A stretch of DNA of 64,000 nucleotides from positions 3,782,001 to 3,846,000 of the forward strand of contig NZ_CP094657.1 of NCBI RefSeq assembly GCF_023920705.1, written 5' to 3'. The notes under the pieces were generated by a model that saw only the letters and a list, made by a program, of their open reading frames with translations, ran no database searches and was not told the DNA's origin. Both the position numbers and the translations under genes were made by a program. Below, one piece after another: positions 37,063 to 46,730 of the stretch (positions are counted from its first letter, which is position 1; every line of letters begins with the position of its first letter). This DNA is from Acinetobacter sp. XS-4. Lineage in GTDB: Bacteria > Pseudomonadota > Gammaproteobacteria > Pseudomonadales > Moraxellaceae.

Positions 37063-38373
37063 TCAGTTTTCATACGGATAGACTTGTAATTTCCACTGCT
37101 GTGCCTGAATTTTTTTGGCAAAAGCATGAGGTAAGTTAATCTCAATATTTCGACTACTCGACACAATTGCATCGTATCTGCAAACTTCGACCTGGTTTTC
37201 ATCTAGAAGTACCCAACTCACTCTTTGTGCTGTTGGATGGGCGACTGCTGTGGTCACTATAGGTAAACCGTCATTCATTCCTACATGAAAATTTTCACTG
37301 TCGTTTTGCATTAACGCCAGATCATAAGCTGGAAAATCGCTAGCATCTGAATCGAATTGCTGGCTATCGTGTATAAGCACACTCTGTTTTAAAGTCGGCC
37401 AAATACAGTAGCGTAAATAATGCTGATCCATCACCCGATTATCCAGATAACGTCCGGTGGCAACATAATCTCTGATATGTGCTTCAATATTATGAAAAAT
37501 CCCTATACTTCCACCCCACATTCCAGCCAAAATTAACTCAGTATGAGAATAATTATCTCGCATTAAATGAAACCATTTATCACTCTTGAGCCATGCATCT
37601 ACAGCCACCTTTTCACGGTACGACACAATAGAGTCGGCATCACGTATCAAAAAACGCTTAACTGTTGGATCATCCATCACAAAAAAACGCCAGAACAACC
37701 CTGATAACTGCTTTTGAGAGTCCGTCACCTGTACCACTTGCGCGCCCTTCTCTTTTAAGCGCTTTTGTACAAGTACTGGTACAGTATCATCGACATAAAA
37801 TCGACACGTCCATTCTGGATAAATCTGTTTAGCTAGCTGAGTATTTAAAATAGAGGTTTCACAATAACGCGGGTTGGCTCCAAACAAAGAGAAAGCAATA
37901 ATATTTTCTTGAGGATTTAAACTAAACTCAGGGGGTGCATGATTTGGAATCGGTAAAACAGGTTCACTCTTAACAAGTTCTTTTTTTGTTGTAATTGCCA
38001 AGCGTCCAAATTTGATTGTTTCTTCTTTTTTATTTAAATGATGGCAAACTTCTGTGAGCCCGTCATATAAGTTCGTATTTACGTTAGTTCCACTTACCTG
38101 AATCGCTTGTAAATAGTGTTGATAGGCATCGGTATAACGACCTAGGCGTAGTTCGGTATAAGCCAAGTCTGATAAAGCTCCTGAATGCTTAGGAACTAAA
38201 CTAACAGCTTGTTTAACATGTTGATAAGCTTTGGCATAATTGCCTTGCGCTGCCGCTTGTTTAAATGCATTAAAATGTTGACTTAAAATTTTATTCATTT
38301 CCGCAGGATTGCTTTTTTTATGACGATTGACCATCCCTATGGGTGCTTTCGGTAAGCTTAATGTTTTTTTCAT
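37063..38373 (-). CDS. TPR protein with glycosyltransferase-like domain
   Basis: About 436 residues from the ATG at 38373; a TTG five codons earlier opens the frame. Residues about 25-125 are tetratricopeptide repeats (AYQHVKQAVSLVPKHSGALSD and a following unit with NVNTNLYDGL). Residues about 165-345 look like a nucleotide-sugar transferase fold, with a DxD-like motif FLIRDADSIVS and the WGGSIGIFHNI segment. There is no signal peptide. It may modify a protein or sugar acceptor, but no acceptor is evident. It is a lone gene between ppnP and divergent recN. Confidence 0.75.
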   Translation of the reverse strand: MKKTLSLPKAPIGMVNRHKKSNPAEMNKILSQHFNAFKQAAAQGNYAKAYQHVKQAVSLVPKHSGALSDLAYTELRLGRYTDAYQHYLQAIQVSGTNVNTNLYDGLTEVCHHLNKKEETIKFGRLAITTKKELVKSEPVLPIPNHAPPEFSLNPQENIIAFSLFGANPRYCETSILNTQLAKQIYPEWTCRFYVDDTVPVLVQKRLKEKGAQVVQVTDSQKQLSGLFWRFFVMDDPTVKRFLIRDADSIVSYREKVAVDAWLKSDKWFHLMRDNYSHTELILAGMWGGSIGIFHNIEAHIRDYVATGRYLDNRVMDQHYLRYCIWPTLKQSVLIHDSQQFDSDASDFPAYDLALMQNDSENFHVGMNDGLPIVTTAVAHPTAQRVSWVLLDENQVEVCRYDAIVSSSRNIEINLPHAFAKKIQAQQWKLQVYPYEN

Positions 38374-38487
38374 TGTAAATATCCGCAATCTTGCTGTTCT
38401 ATAATTTCAGTTAGAATAATAGATCACTTGTAGCAAATTCAAAACTTCTCTATCTTTAACCCATAATTTGGCGCGTTGGATGCGTTT

Positions 38488-40155
38488 ATGCTCACACATT
38501 TAACTTTAATTAATTTTGCATTAGCTGATCATTTAGCTATTGATATAGAACAGGGATTTAATGTTCTAACAGGCGAAACAGGTGCCGGAAAATCATTATT
38601 ACTGGATGCACTTTCTGCTTGTCTAGGGGATCGTACAGATACAAATTATGTCCGTTATGGTTCGGACAAAGCAGATATTACCGCTGTTTTTACCTATCAA
38701 AATAATAGTCCTGAAGCAAAATGGCTCCAAGACCACGAACTAGATGATGATTCTGGGGAAATTCATTTACGTCGTGTTATTTTTGCAACCGGACGTAGTA
38801 AAGCATGGGTGAATGGCCGACCGAGCAGTCTATCTGAACTCAAAGAATTAGGGCGTTTGCTTGTTCAATTGTATAGTCAGCACAGCCAGCAGCAGCTTCT
38901 TGAACCACCTTATCCAAAGCATTGGCTAGACCGATATAACAATTTTTATGTTGAAGCGAATGATGTACGTGAAGCCTATAGCTCATGGCAACGCACTATT
39001 CGTTTGCACCAAGCAGCCCTAGATGCACAAGCAACTCGCCTACAACGAATTGGTACTTTAGAGCATCAAATTGAAGAACTCGAAGAGGTCATTCAGACCG
39101 ACTATAAAGAAATTGAACAAGAATTTGATCGACTTAGTCATCATGAACATATCATGCAAGACTGTAGCTTTAGCTTAAATGTTTTAGATGAAGCTGAGCA
39201 GAATATTACTCAAGAAATATCTTCGATTATTCGCAGATTAGAGTCTCACGCGGGACGCAGCGAACAACTTTCCGAGATTTATAATTCTTTACTGAATGCT
39301 CAAAGTGAAATCGATGATGCAACGGCAAACTTGCGTCAATTTATTGATCGTCAAAGTTTTGATCCCGAGCGAATGGAAGAACTCAATTCTAAACTTGAGG
39401 TTTTTCATCGTCTGGCACGCAAATACCGAACTCAACCGGAAACACTTAAAGAAGAATATGAAGGTTGGCAACGTGAGCTTGAGCAATTGCATCAACTTGA
39501 AGACCCAGAAACACTGGCAGAGCAAGTTGAAAAATCACATGAGGAGTTTTTAGAAAAAGCTCAGCATTTAGACAATATTCGTCGTGAAGCTGCCTCTCCG
39601 CTTGCTAAACAATTAACTGAACAAGTGAAACCTTTAGCGTTACCAGAGGCACACTTCGAATTTAAGTTTGAACCATTAGAACAACCGGGTGCAGAAGGTT
39701 TAAGCTTTATTCAACTTTTATTTACTGCCAACAAAGGTATCCCTCCACAACCATTGGCACGAGTGGCCTCAGGTGGTGAGCTTTCTCGTATTGCACTCGT
39801 CATGCAAGTCATGAATGCTGAAAAAACTGAATCCGAAGTTCTGGTGTTTGATGAAATTGATGTCGGGATTAGTGGCGGCACCGCAGAAGTTGTAGGCCGT
39901 TTACTTGCTGACCTGGCACAACATGTCCAACTCTTATGTATTACTCACCAAGCACAAGTTGCTGCACAGTCTGATCAGCATTTATTAGTGAAAAAACAAC
40001 AAACTGACCCAGCCAGCAGTACAATTGTAGAACTTGATGAAAATCAAATCATTTCTGAGTTAGCTCGCATGTCAGGCGGTGTTGAAATTAATGAAACAAC
40101 CTTGCAGCACGCAAAACAATTACGTCAACTTAAATTTCAGGCTTCTTCAAATTAA
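38488..40155 (+). CDS. recN: RecN, SMC-like DNA repair protein
   Basis: A 555-residue protein from the ATG at 38488 (MLTHLTLINFALADHL); an in-frame TTG four codons earlier is less likely by comparison with E. coli RecN. Walker A is GETGAGKS near residue 32, a central coiled coil runs about 160-340, and the C-terminal head has signature ASGGELSRIALVMQ and Walker B VLVFDEIDVGISG. RecN joins broken DNA ends to help RecA repair. In many bacteria it is SOS-controlled, but I saw no clear LexA-type box; Acinetobacter lacks a standard LexA. Confidence 0.95.
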   Translation: MLTHLTLINFALADHLAIDIEQGFNVLTGETGAGKSLLLDALSACLGDRTDTNYVRYGSDKADITAVFTYQNNSPEAKWLQDHELDDDSGEIHLRRVIFATGRSKAWVNGRPSSLSELKELGRLLVQLYSQHSQQQLLEPPYPKHWLDRYNNFYVEANDVREAYSSWQRTIRLHQAALDAQATRLQRIGTLEHQIEELEEVIQTDYKEIEQEFDRLSHHEHIMQDCSFSLNVLDEAEQNITQEISSIIRRLESHAGRSEQLSEIYNSLLNAQSEIDDATANLRQFIDRQSFDPERMEELNSKLEVFHRLARKYRTQPETLKEEYEGWQRELEQLHQLEDPETLAEQVEKSHEEFLEKAQHLDNIRREAASPLAKQLTEQVKPLALPEAHFEFKFEPLEQPGAEGLSFIQLLFTANKGIPPQPLARVASGGELSRIALVMQVMNAEKTESEVLVFDEIDVGISGGTAEVVGRLLADLAQHVQLLCITHQAQVAAQSDQHLLVKKQQTDPASSTIVELDENQIISELARMSGGVEINETTLQHAKQLRQLKFQASSN

Positions 40156-40280
40156 TAAAGAAAATGAGAGAAAAAGATTGGCGAAATCCGATTAACTCTT
40201 GTATGTTGATAAAAAGAACCTATATAGATAAAAGGGTCGAGAGGCCCTCTAGTGACATTTTTTGAGGGAGAACCGCTTAG

Positions 40281-40835
40281 GTGACCAAACAATATCTGAC
40301 TCACCGTTGTCTGATTGCCCCGCCAGAAATGGCAGATGACTTTTTCGCAAACACTGTAATTTATCTTGCCCGTCATGATGAAGAAGGTGCTCAAGGCATT
40401 ATTATTAATCGTCCTTCTGGTATTCAAATTAAAGAATTACTCCATGACCTCGACATTGAAGCAGACAATGTAAATCCACATGCGGTTTTACAAGGTGGCC
40501 CTTTACGTCCCGAAGCTGGATTTGTTCTTCATACTGGACAACCAACATGGCATTCATCTATTGCTGTAGGTGAAAATGTTTGTATTACCACCAGTAAAGA
40601 TATTCTTGATGCGATTGCTCATAATGAAGGTGTAGGTCGATATCAGATCGCTCTCGGCTATGCGAGCTGGAGCAAAAATCAGTTAGAAGACGAAATTACA
40701 CGCGGTGACTGGCTCATTTGTGACGCTGATATGGATCTAATTTTTAACCTGCCTTATGACGATCGTTGGGATGCAGCTTATAAAAAAATTGGTGTAGATC
40801 GTGCGTGGCTTGCATCTGAAATCGGACACGCTTAA
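40281..40835 (+). CDS. algH: AlgH/YqgE family protein
   Basis: A 184-residue DUF179 protein starting at GTG with GAGGGAG ten bases upstream. Features are [24 protein letters not shown] near residue 22 and [14 protein letters not shown] near 74. The function is unsettled (named in Pseudomonas for alginate regulation). It shares TAATG with ruvX, so the two are translationally coupled; yqgE-yqgF pairing is conserved in gammaproteobacteria. Confidence 0.93.
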   Translation: MTKQYLTHRCLIAPPEMADDFFANTVIYLARHDEEGAQGIIINRPSGIQIKELLHDLDIEADNVNPHAVLQGGPLRPEAGFVLHTGQPTWHSSIAVGENVCITTSKDILDAIAHNEGVGRYQIALGYASWSKNQLEDEITRGDWLICDADMDLIFNLPYDDRWDAAYKKIGVDRAWLASEIGHA

Positions 40836-41275
40836 TGACCGAGACACAATCAAAATCGATTATGGCTTTTGACTTTGGTACTCAAAAAATGGGAATGGCG
40901 ATTGGCCAGTCTTCAATTGAAAGTGCCAATCCTCTCCCTCTATTTGTCATGAAAGATGGTATTCCAAACTGGGATCAGCTCTTAAAAATTGTGAAAGAAT
41001 GGCAACCCGATTTATTTTTGGTTGGGCTGCCGTTAAATATGGATGATAGCGAGTCTGAGCTCTCTACACGTGCCCGCAAATTTGCGAGACGTTTACGTCA
41101 TCAAACCAACATAGAAACGTTAATGGTAGATGAGCGTTTAACTACACGTGAAGCACGAGAAGAGCTAGGTTTTTACCAAGAACAAGGTCGAGCAAAAAAG
41201 CTCTCGGCAGATAGTTTTGCTGCTGCACTACTCATTCAGAGTTGGTATCGAAATCCAGTTGGATTAACACCATAA
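40835..41275 (+). CDS. ruvX: RuvX/YqgF, putative pre-16S rRNA nuclease
   Basis: A 146-residue RNase H-fold protein with MAFDFGTQKMGMAIGQ, DERLTTREAREELG and KKLSADSFAAALLIQSW. The Asp residues in the first and last motifs are the expected metal ligands. It trims 16S rRNA 5' ends and was earlier proposed as a Holliday junction resolvase. It starts one base inside the algH stop. Confidence 0.94.
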   Translation: MTETQSKSIMAFDFGTQKMGMAIGQSSIESANPLPLFVMKDGIPNWDQLLKIVKEWQPDLFLVGLPLNMDDSESELSTRARKFARRLRHQTNIETLMVDERLTTREAREELGFYQEQGRAKKLSADSFAAALLIQSWYRNPVGLTP

Positions 41276-41278
41276 AAC

Positions 41279-41312
41279 AAAAAAGCATATAATTAAAACT
41301 ACATGCTTTTTT
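41279..41312. terminator. Bidirectional terminator between ruvX and the HlyD-family gene
   Basis: Stem AAAAAAGCAT / ATGCTTTTTT (41279-41288 and 41303-41312) with a 14-base AT-rich loop. Confidence 0.8.
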
Positions 41313-41330
41313 AATTAAATCATTTCGATT

Positions 41331-42341
41331 TTATTTTTCAACGATATGCACAGTCGCAGTTCGTCCAGAGACAAAAGCAAGTTCATTCTTCGGTGTTTCA
41401 TCTAACACAATCTTCACAGGTACACGCTGTGCTAAACGAACCCAACTAAAAGTTGGATTTACATTAGCAAGAAGCTTAGAGCTGCTTGAACGCTCCCGAT
41501 CTTCAATACCCGATGCAATACCTTGTACATGACCTTTAATTTTCTGGTTATCACCCATTAATTGCACAGTAGCCTGATCGCCTACATGAATACGATTTAA
41601 CTTGGTCTCTTCAAAGTAACCCACTACATAGAGCTGTTTACGATCAAGCAATGCTGCAACAGCCTGTCCGACTTGAACATAGTTACCTGGACGCATATCA
41701 AAGTTAGATAAAGTACCATCAGCGGGAGCAATGACTGCGGCACGGTGCATATTAAGCTCGGCCAAATGTACATTGCTTGTTGCAACCTCAATGAGAGCCT
41801 GTTGTTGTTTAACCGTTGCTTCAGCCTGCTGAATTGCTGCTTGCAATTGCTCATGCTCTGCATGGGATTGATCACGTGTTGCAAATACTTGGTCTTGTTC
41901 TTGTTTAGAGATAGCTCCATCCATTAAGTTCGAATAACGACCAGCATTTTTCTCGGCCAATTTGATATTACTGGCCGATTTAATCAAGTTCGCTTTTGCT
42001 TGTGCCAAACCCGCCTGCGCTTGAGCAAAGGCTGCATTTGCTTTTGCTAAATCCGATTTTGCCTGCTCAACGTCTAAAGCACGGCGAGAAACGTCAATTT
42101 TAAAGAGTATCTGACCTTTTTTCACACTCTGGTTATCTTGAACCAATACTTCTGTAACAAGGCCAGCGACATCCGAAGATACTTGAATAACGTCACCACG
42201 CACTCGGCCATCGCGTGTCCACGGCGCCGCATTATAGTAGTTCCACAAATGCACAATGGTATAGACAGCAACCATCAATGCGACAATCAAAATTACTGGA
42301 CGGATGACCTTTTTCAAATCCACCTGATTCATTTCACTCAC
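41331..42341 (-). CDS. HlyD-family periplasmic adaptor (AaeA/EmrA type)
   Basis: A 336-residue membrane fusion protein. One N-terminal helix VILIVALMVAVYTIVHLW (17-34), then a biotinyl-lipoyl-like half VTEVLVQDNQSVKKGQILF, a long alpha-helical hairpin (about 75-190, Ala/Gln/Glu-rich) and the second lipoyl half APADGTLSNFDMRPGNYVQVG. It links the inner-membrane FUSC pump to the outer side. It is the third gene of the FUSC-DUF1656-HlyD unit. Confidence 0.92.
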   Translation of the reverse strand: MSEMNQVDLKKVIRPVILIVALMVAVYTIVHLWNYYNAAPWTRDGRVRGDVIQVSSDVAGLVTEVLVQDNQSVKKGQILFKIDVSRRALDVEQAKSDLAKANAAFAQAQAGLAQAKANLIKSASNIKLAEKNAGRYSNLMDGAISKQEQDQVFATRDQSHAEHEQLQAAIQQAEATVKQQQALIEVATSNVHLAELNMHRAAVIAPADGTLSNFDMRPGNYVQVGQAVAALLDRKQLYVVGYFEETKLNRIHVGDQATVQLMGDNQKIKGHVQGIASGIEDRERSSSSKLLANVNPTFSWVRLAQRVPVKIVLDETPKNELAFVSGRTATVHIVEK

Positions 42342-42371
42342 CTAACTCAATCTTTAATTTCGCAATCATCT

Positions 42372-42578
42372 CTATGCACCCACCCCAACAAAAATTTGGT
42401 GTATGACCAAAAGCAATAAAAGGTAAAAGCACAAATTGAAAATACTAGGTAATGCAATCCAGCCTTGTGCAATCCACTTGTTGGTCAAAAGACTTAACCC
42501 ACGAAAACATATATATGCCAAGAGGGCTTGAACGAGCAAAGAAGGCACGTAAATACCATAAACGTTAAACTCACCCAT
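42372..42578 (-). CDS. DUF1656 small membrane protein (AaeX-like)
   Basis: A 68-residue protein with two membrane helices and the conserved MGEFNVYGIYVPSLLVQALLA start. This family always lies between a FUSC pump and an HlyD adaptor (AaeX in E. coli). It overlaps the FUSC stop by eight bases. The role is unknown. Confidence 0.9.
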   Translation of the reverse strand: MGEFNVYGIYVPSLLVQALLAYICFRGLSLLTNKWIAQGWIALPSIFNLCFYLLLLLVIHQIFVGVGA

Positions 42579-44670
42579 TTGCTGTGGCTCCTCTCAATGT
42601 GCTGTTTTCATTCATTTGATCTGATGAAACATGACACATGCTATAAGCAATATTGTTAAGTGAAATGAGTAATCTTTGTCGCATCGTCATATCTTCAATA
42701 TTTGAAGCAAGCTGTTTTAATTCAAATAAAGCGCGATGGATTTGCTCAACCAAAGCCACCGTATTATCTACATCATTTTCTTTAGCTCTGAACAGTTCAT
42801 CTAGATTTTGTTGCAAATTTCCGATGTGATGAGCCAGTTCCGAATTCTGAGGAGACTGATTTGCCAGTTCTTGTAATCTACTTAAATCGACAATACTACT
42901 CGACTCAATCAATGCTTGATGAATTGAGGTTTTAATCTCATTAGATTGCACTACTTTACTATTAAGAATTCCGATTCGGTCCAGCATGCTGCGTAGATGA
43001 ACTTTAAAATCAAGGCCATAAGGCAAATAGATTGCCTGTCTCATTGCACGATAATGCAAAGCCAGAATACGGCTGGCACTGGTGTCTGGAGACATCGCAC
43101 GAACAACGTCGATGACAACCAAAGACACCAAGACACCTAAGATCATGGCAAAAGAACCATCAAGATAAGATACCGCGTCCATGCTATAAGCATTATGTAG
43201 ATTTAGGCCCATCATGGTATTAATACCCAAAACCATGCCTACTGGCATAAGCATTTGGTTGGCCATCATAGACACAGCAAACAGGAACATAGGTAATAAA
43301 ACCAGTCCAAGTTCCCAGAATGTAGTGACATGAGGGAAAATACCAAATGCATAAACGAAAACTAAAACTGCTGAAGCAATACTACCCCAGATAAAAATAC
43401 GCAAAACCGGAACGGGGTTATCTAAGGCTGTTAGAATACAGGCTGTTACTGCGCCCATTTGCGCCATCATAAATCCAGCTTTCCAACCCGAAATAATCCA
43501 TACCCCAGTCACAATAAATGTAATAAGGACTGCACTAATACCACCTCGGATAGCCACACCATGGTCACGGTGTAAACTTGGATATTTGGTGGTCATTGGC
43601 GTAATGTTGTCAGGGATTTCTTTATTCCCTTGCTGAATTCGTTGCCACAAGACTTTAACCGCTAAAACATTGCTAATGAAATGACGTACATCCATTTTCA
43701 TAGCTGCGACCAAAACTTGCTGATGTGTCGAAGCCGATTCCATCAAACTCAAGAAATCACTTTCAAACTCATCTGGTAACTGCAAAATATTTTCATCAAT
43801 AATTAAATCTTTTTGCTCCAGAAAATGTACAACATGCGCTGAGAGCTGTTGTAGTTTTTCTGAATGCGTTTCGATAAACCGAAGTTCTTGAAGCTGTTTA
43901 ATACGCTCAGATAAAGCGACCAGATTAGCAACTACCATTGAGATTTGATGCAGCATTTCCTGCAAGGGTTTAGTCATGCCATGCAGCTCACCCTTCTCAT
44001 AACTCAAATGTACTGCCAAAGCATGAATATCTGTGGTGTCACGAGTAATGGTCGCTAAAAGCTGAGTATTATTCTGCTGAGGGTCCGCCGTTAATAAATT
44101 AGCAAATAGATTTTCTGTATCTTTAAGCGTTTTGATGACGCGCTGTTTAATGGCAGAACCAATGTGCATTGGAAGAATAGTGGCAGAAACCACAGCGCTT
44201 GAAATTACCCCAATCGAAATCTCAATGACCCGAGCTAAAGCAATATCAAAAATATTGTATTGATCAATATAGGTAATCGAATTGAAGACGATCATGGCTG
44301 TCGAGTAACCTGCCAGCATAAAAGCATAACTGCGTGGAGTCCGGTCAAGTAAAGACACATAAAGCGCAAAACCCACCCACAATGACAACACCACGGTAAA
44401 CAACCAAGGTGTATTAATGAGATGTGGCGTTAGCGTTAAGGCAACCACTGCCCCACCCATCGTGCCTATAACACGGTAGACACACTTAGAAGACACCATT
44501 CCTGAATAAGGGTTGGCAATAATCAGGACTGTACCAATCGACCACATCGGGTTAATCAGATCTAATTCAAATGAAACAAATAACGCCAGCATTCCGGCAA
44601 TAAATGTTTTTAAGGCAAAGATCAGATCAAGCTTACTCGGGCGAAACGCCAGTATTTGCTTTAATAACAT
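42571..44670 (-). CDS. FUSC-family aromatic-acid exporter (AaeB-like)
   Basis: A 699-residue inner-membrane protein with two repeated halves: helices 1-6 at about 10-175, a cytoplasmic helical domain, then helices 7-12 at about 375-520 and a long C-terminal soluble part. Motifs FKAFIAGMLALFVSF-like start (LKTFIAGMLALFVSFELDL) and a second start RGGISAVLITFIVTGVWII are typical of FUSC/AaeB pumps. E. coli AaeB exports p-hydroxybenzoate. The substrate here is unknown. An IclR regulator lies divergent upstream, which suggests induction by a small aromatic or similar acid. Confidence 0.9.
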   Translation of the reverse strand: MLLKQILAFRPSKLDLIFALKTFIAGMLALFVSFELDLINPMWSIGTVLIIANPYSGMVSSKCVYRVIGTMGGAVVALTLTPHLINTPWLFTVVLSLWVGFALYVSLLDRTPRSYAFMLAGYSTAMIVFNSITYIDQYNIFDIALARVIEISIGVISSAVVSATILPMHIGSAIKQRVIKTLKDTENLFANLLTADPQQNNTQLLATITRDTTDIHALAVHLSYEKGELHGMTKPLQEMLHQISMVVANLVALSERIKQLQELRFIETHSEKLQQLSAHVVHFLEQKDLIIDENILQLPDEFESDFLSLMESASTHQQVLVAAMKMDVRHFISNVLAVKVLWQRIQQGNKEIPDNITPMTTKYPSLHRDHGVAIRGGISAVLITFIVTGVWIISGWKAGFMMAQMGAVTACILTALDNPVPVLRIFIWGSIASAVLVFVYAFGIFPHVTTFWELGLVLLPMFLFAVSMMANQMLMPVGMVLGINTMMGLNLHNAYSMDAVSYLDGSFAMILGVLVSLVVIDVVRAMSPDTSASRILALHYRAMRQAIYLPYGLDFKVHLRSMLDRIGILNSKVVQSNEIKTSIHQALIESSSIVDLSRLQELANQSPQNSELAHHIGNLQQNLDELFRAKENDVDNTVALVEQIHRALFELKQLASNIEDMTMRQRLLISLNNIAYSMCHVSSDQMNENSTLRGATANG

Positions 44671-44723
44671 GAACTCATCTCAAATACAGATTTGAACTGA
44701 TGAGCATGCCCTTCACTATTAAA

Positions 44724-44741
44724 TTGTCTTTCTAGAGACAA
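44724..44741. repeat. Palindrome near FUSC start, possible operator
   Basis: TTGTCT / AGACAA arms around TTCTAG, 54 bp before the FUSC ATG. It could be the site for the divergent IclR-type regulator. Confidence 0.45.
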
Positions 44742-44920
44742 CAAAACTTTGACATTTGCCTAAAAGCAAATGAGATGAGGAGCATCCTTCAATACAATGA
44801 TTTTTTCCACATCCTGCCTGATTGGCCCAGATGATTTCAATTTGAGCGTTATTTAAACGGCCAAACTTTGGAAAGAAGAGGTATCAAGAAATTCGCCTAG
44901 AATCGACCAATTTCTCAATT

Positions 44921-44977
44921 AGATATTTTGTTTGTCAATTTTTTCAAAATAAAGCAATTTAGTCAACTAAAATATCT
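44921..44977. repeat. Spaced inverted repeat AGATATTTT / AAAATATCT
   Basis: Nine-base perfect arms separated by 39 bases in AT-rich DNA. It is compatible with a dimeric regulator site or with chance in AT-rich sequence. Confidence 0.35.
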
Positions 44978-45160
44978 CTATTTGATAATTTGATATATTT
45001 TTTGATTATCGTATATGATGTATTAGCCAAGAGAAGTTTTCTCTTTGTCAGAGTAAAATACTCAAATCAGGCATTTATTTTAGAATTGAGACAAATTTTC
45101 TTTTTTTCTGTTATAAAAACTCAAAGATGATTCATTGTTAAAGGATACGAACAAGACACT

Positions 45161-45934
45161 ATGGCAATTTCAAGTTTTGGCAAAATTTTAACCGTATTGG
45201 ACCTATTTTCAGTTTCGCGTCCAATAATTAATGTCGATATTATTTGCGAAGAACTTGGCTTGTCTAAACCAACCAGCTACCGTTATCTCAAAGAACTGGT
45301 GTCTACCGATCTATTAAAACGCATTAATGGAACCTCTGGCGATTATACCTTAGGCTCAAAAATTGCAGTTCTTGACTATATATCTCGCACAACAGACCCT
45401 TTGGTTCAAATCAGTACACCGTTTATGCGGAATATTGTCGAGCGTACTGAACTGTGCTGCTTGCTCACTTATTTAAATGATGACTATTGCATCGACATTC
45501 ATCATGAAATATTCAAAGACACCGAATTACTTTCGTACGGTCGAGGCTGCCCAAGACCGATTTACGTTGGATCATCTCCAAAAACAATGGTTTCACATTT
45601 AAGTAAACAACGGATGCAAGACTACTATCACCGTTATCAGCAAGAATTAAAGCAATCTGGTTTTGCTGAAGATGAACCAAGCTTTATTCAGCGTATGCGA
45701 AAAATTAAAAAACAAGGGTTCTATTTTTCACAAGGTGAAATTGATCCGAATGTTTCTGGCCTTGCCGTTCCAGTTCGTTTTTCGAACAAAGAAGTGCCTT
45801 TAGCTTTAACTTTAGTCGCCTCTAAAAATCGTTTTGATTTTTTAAATGTTGAAAAGCTCATCGAAATTTTGCAAGAAAATGCAGCACTTATTGAACAACG
45901 CTTTATGGAGTTATCTGAAAAAGGTGAAATCTAA
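45161..45934 (+). CDS. IclR-family transcriptional regulator
   Basis: A 257-residue protein with an N-terminal winged helix (residues about 6-60, with LSKPTSYRYLKELVSTDLLKR as the recognition helix) and a C-terminal IclR effector domain (RGCPRPIYVGSSPKTMVSHL, VSGLAVPVRFSNKEVPLALT). These proteins sense small organic acids. It is divergent from the FUSC efflux operon and probably controls it. A strong terminator follows. Confidence 0.92.
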   Translation: MAISSFGKILTVLDLFSVSRPIINVDIICEELGLSKPTSYRYLKELVSTDLLKRINGTSGDYTLGSKIAVLDYISRTTDPLVQISTPFMRNIVERTELCCLLTYLNDDYCIDIHHEIFKDTELLSYGRGCPRPIYVGSSPKTMVSHLSKQRMQDYYHRYQQELKQSGFAEDEPSFIQRMRKIKKQGFYFSQGEIDPNVSGLAVPVRFSNKEVPLALTLVASKNRFDFLNVEKLIEILQENAALIEQRFMELSEKGEI

Positions 45935-46078
45935 AACCCCACTTTGTGATAATTTAACCTTTTCTTACATTTTAACACATTGAATATCACACAATATTCT
46001 CATATTATGATTTTAGCTCCTATTGGTGATTCTTTTCATCAGCAGCTCATCAATAGAAGCATCCCCCTCAGAGGAATA

Positions 46079-46106
46079 AGCTCATGTTGCCATCATGGGC
46101 TTTTTT
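46079..46106 (+). terminator. Terminator of the IclR gene
   Basis: Stem AGCTCATG / CATGGGCT (one G-T pair) with a 7-base loop, then TTTTTT. Confidence 0.85.
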
Positions 46107-46118
46107 CTTGCCTAATTT

Positions 46119-46730
46119 TTATAAAAACTGAAATTGCCGAAAAGTAAGATTAATACGCGGCTGTAAAATCTTTGTTGAGCGATTTAAACGATGTTGCCAA
46201 TGTTGTTGAGTCTCGCCACGCATCACGATGAGTTGGCCTGGCTGTAGCCACAATTCAACTTTCTCTTTACTTTGAATATGCCTAAAAGAAAATTTACGGG
46301 TAGCTCCAAAGCTTAAAGATGCAATTGTTGTAGTTTTTGCTAAGGAAACATCCGAATCACTATGCCAAGCCATTCCTTGAGTTCCATCTTCATAAAGATT
46401 TGCCAAGCAAGAATTAAATTTTTCTGAAAGTATTTGCTCTACCTGTTGTTTTAGTTTGGCAAGCGCTTGATCCCAAGGCAAAGAATCACGTGCGACACCC
46501 GAATATTTATATTGATAATAGTCATCTCCATACCATGCAACTTTTCGGGCTGTTATAAAATGCTTGCCATATAACTTAGCTTCGTCATGCTTCCACGCGA
46601 GATGTTGGTAAAGATAGTGAAAATACTGTTCAGCTTCTTCAGGGCTTAAAATACAACCATAGTCCTGAACTTCACCATCGTAGGGTAATAAATTCTCACA
46701 AGGCTCTGGAGAAAATAAATCCAAGGTCAT
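46119..46730 (-). CDS. alkB: AlkB-like 2-oxoglutarate/Fe(II) DNA dealkylase
   Basis: A 203-residue dioxygenase from the ATG at 46730 (MTLDLFSPEPCENLLPY), which overlaps the Ada-like stop as ATGA and has GGAGAG upstream. The metal and cosubstrate residues are visible: His123-x-Asp125 in AWHSDSD, His180 in HWQHRL, and Arg192/Arg198 in PRINLTFR. It is closer to the ALKBH2/3-type group than to E. coli AlkB by its Tyr/Gly-rich middle part. It removes methyl groups from N1-methyladenine and N3-methylcytosine. It is the second gene of the Ada-AlkB operon. Confidence 0.92.
   Translation of the reverse strand: MTLDLFSPEPCENLLPYDGEVQDYGCILSPEEAEQYFHYLYQHLAWKHDEAKLYGKHFITARKVAWYGDDYYQYKYSGVARDSLPWDQALAKLKQQVEQILSEKFNSCLANLYEDGTQGMAWHSDSDVSLAKTTTIASLSFGATRKFSFRHIQSKEKVELWLQPGQLIVMRGETQQHWQHRLNRSTKILQPRINLTFRQFQFL

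Larger units (their letters stand above)
44671..45160. other. Divergent regulatory region between FUSC operon and IclR gene
   Basis: 490 bp without a gene. It is very AT-rich at 44920-45020. It holds a palindrome at 44724-44741 near the FUSC start and a widely spaced inverted repeat (44921-44929 and 44969-44977). TTGACA is present on the minus strand (44933-44938) but no good -10 fits it. Confidence 0.55.

Noticed and set aside
38400..38487. LexA box upstream of recN
   Set aside because: No CTGT-N8-ACAG pattern was seen, and Acinetobacter lacks a standard LexA regulon.
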